DNA of 33,885 nt from the NCBI GenBank assembly GCA_025463925.1, contig JAODBK010000074.1, positions 1-33,885 of the forward strand, in the 5' to 3' direction. Under the pieces are notes generated by a model. It was not told the DNA's origin, ran no database searches, and saw nothing but the letters and a program-made list of their open reading frames with translations. Of this stretch, positions 33,104-33,885 are shown in pieces. This DNA comes from Acidimicrobiales bacterium. Its GTDB lineage: Bacteria > Actinomycetota > Acidimicrobiia > Acidimicrobiales > AC-14. Made by a program: the position numbers and the translations under genes. The number at the start of each line of letters is the position of its first letter. The stretch's first letter is position 1.

Positions 33104-33128
33104 CGGCCTACCTGGCGGTAGCTACACT
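33100..33128 (+). promoter_or_regulatory. rRNA operon promoter
   Basis: TTGACG (33100-33105), a 17-base spacer and TACACT (33123-33128) form a near-consensus housekeeping promoter, the strongest in the window. It lies about 320 bases before the mature 16S 5' end. The -35 overlaps the tyrS stop codon. Transcription would start near 33135. Confidence 0.8.
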
Positions 33129-33447
33129 GAACCGCTGCTCAGGAGCCGGTCGGCTCCGAGTCGCGAGGAAGTGCCCGGTTCCCGGGTAACCCTCGCCCCA
33201 AGCGCACAATCCCGTTGCGCGAGCGACATGGACGTCTCCCTCTGGGAGAAGTGTGTCCCTCGGGCCGGTCGCTCCTTGAAAACGGAATAGAGACAAGCCA
33301 AAAGCCAGTGCGGGCGGCCGGGTGACCGGTCGTCAAAAGTCAAAAGCACTGAGAGAACGGACAACACAGTCTGTCTTGGTGCCAGTCGGTGGAGGGTTCA
33401 GTAGCCCGAAGCCGGCTCTCCGATTTTCGGCCGCCAGGCCGAAGGTC
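33129..33447 (+). other. rRNA operon leader
   Basis: This stretch has no protein gene. It holds a hairpin GGAGCC/GGCTCC (33142-33157). A motif CTCCTTGAAAACGGAATAG (33272-33290) resembles the boxA-type antitermination signal of actinobacterial rRNA transcripts. A direct repeat GTCAAAA-GTCAAAA lies near 33332-33345, and a hairpin TTCGGCC/GGCCGAA (33426-33443) lies just ahead of the 16S gene. The last may be part of the 16S processing stem. The small antisense ORFs here look random. Confidence 0.6.

Positions 33448-33885
<438 letters not shown>

Overview
High-GC chromosomal DNA from an actinobacterium. The partial 16S rRNA gene at the right edge and the gene order fit class Acidimicrobiia best, but this is read by eye and not by a tree. 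The window is almost entirely coding, with no insertion sequence, phage gene, tRNA or CRISPR array seen. Most genes are core housekeeping genes packed into operons with stop/start overlaps (TGATG, ATGA, GTGA). The general order (fmt-rsmB-rpe-rib genes; infC-rpmI-rplT-rRNA methylase-pheS-pheT; argCJBDFRGH; mpg-tyrS) is also known in mycobacteria and other actinobacteria.

Layout. 1-8074 (+): 3' end of priA, then def, fmt, rsmB, rpe, a MoaB/MogA-like gene, ribD, ribE, ribBA, ribH and hisG. 8111-11643 (+): a FIST-domain sensor next to a GAF-GAF-GGDEF-EAL cyclic-di-GMP protein. 11652-12287: an 18-codon leaderless ORF coupled to a small cold-shock-domain gene, facing a DUF1844 gene. 12294-18942 (+): infC with an attenuator-like leader, rpmI, rplT, a SpoU methylase, a PAS histidine kinase, pheS and pheT. 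18947-22786 (-): a DGPF/YCII gene, an ECF42-like sigma factor, a SigE-family sigma factor and a membrane-anchored beta-propeller protein. 22908-31163 (+): the arginine operon with its own repressor argR. 31160-33103 (+): mpg and tyrS. 33100-33885 (+): rRNA promoter, leader and the start of 16S rRNA.

How the genes work together. The left block pairs formyl-methionine metabolism (fmt adds the formyl group, def removes it) with 16S methylation and a nearly complete riboflavin pathway. The infC block makes IF3, ribosomal proteins L35 and L20, an rRNA methylase and phenylalanyl-tRNA synthetase. The arg block converts N-acetylglutamyl phosphate precursors to arginine, with argJ recycling the acetyl group.

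The most notable signals concern translation initiation. infC appears to start at ATA. fmt appears to start at ACG directly after the def stop codon. The ECF42-like sigma gene has no canonical start codon ahead of its conserved N-terminus. Several genes (ribD, the csd leader ORF, the DUF1844 gene, argC, tyrS) carry a TANNNT -10 hexamer 6-7 bases before the start codon, which predicts leaderless mRNAs. The 3' end of argG carries three tandem 36-base units, each a perfect 9-bp palindrome and each translated in frame. The DGPF gene has a promoter matching the reported ECF42 signature.
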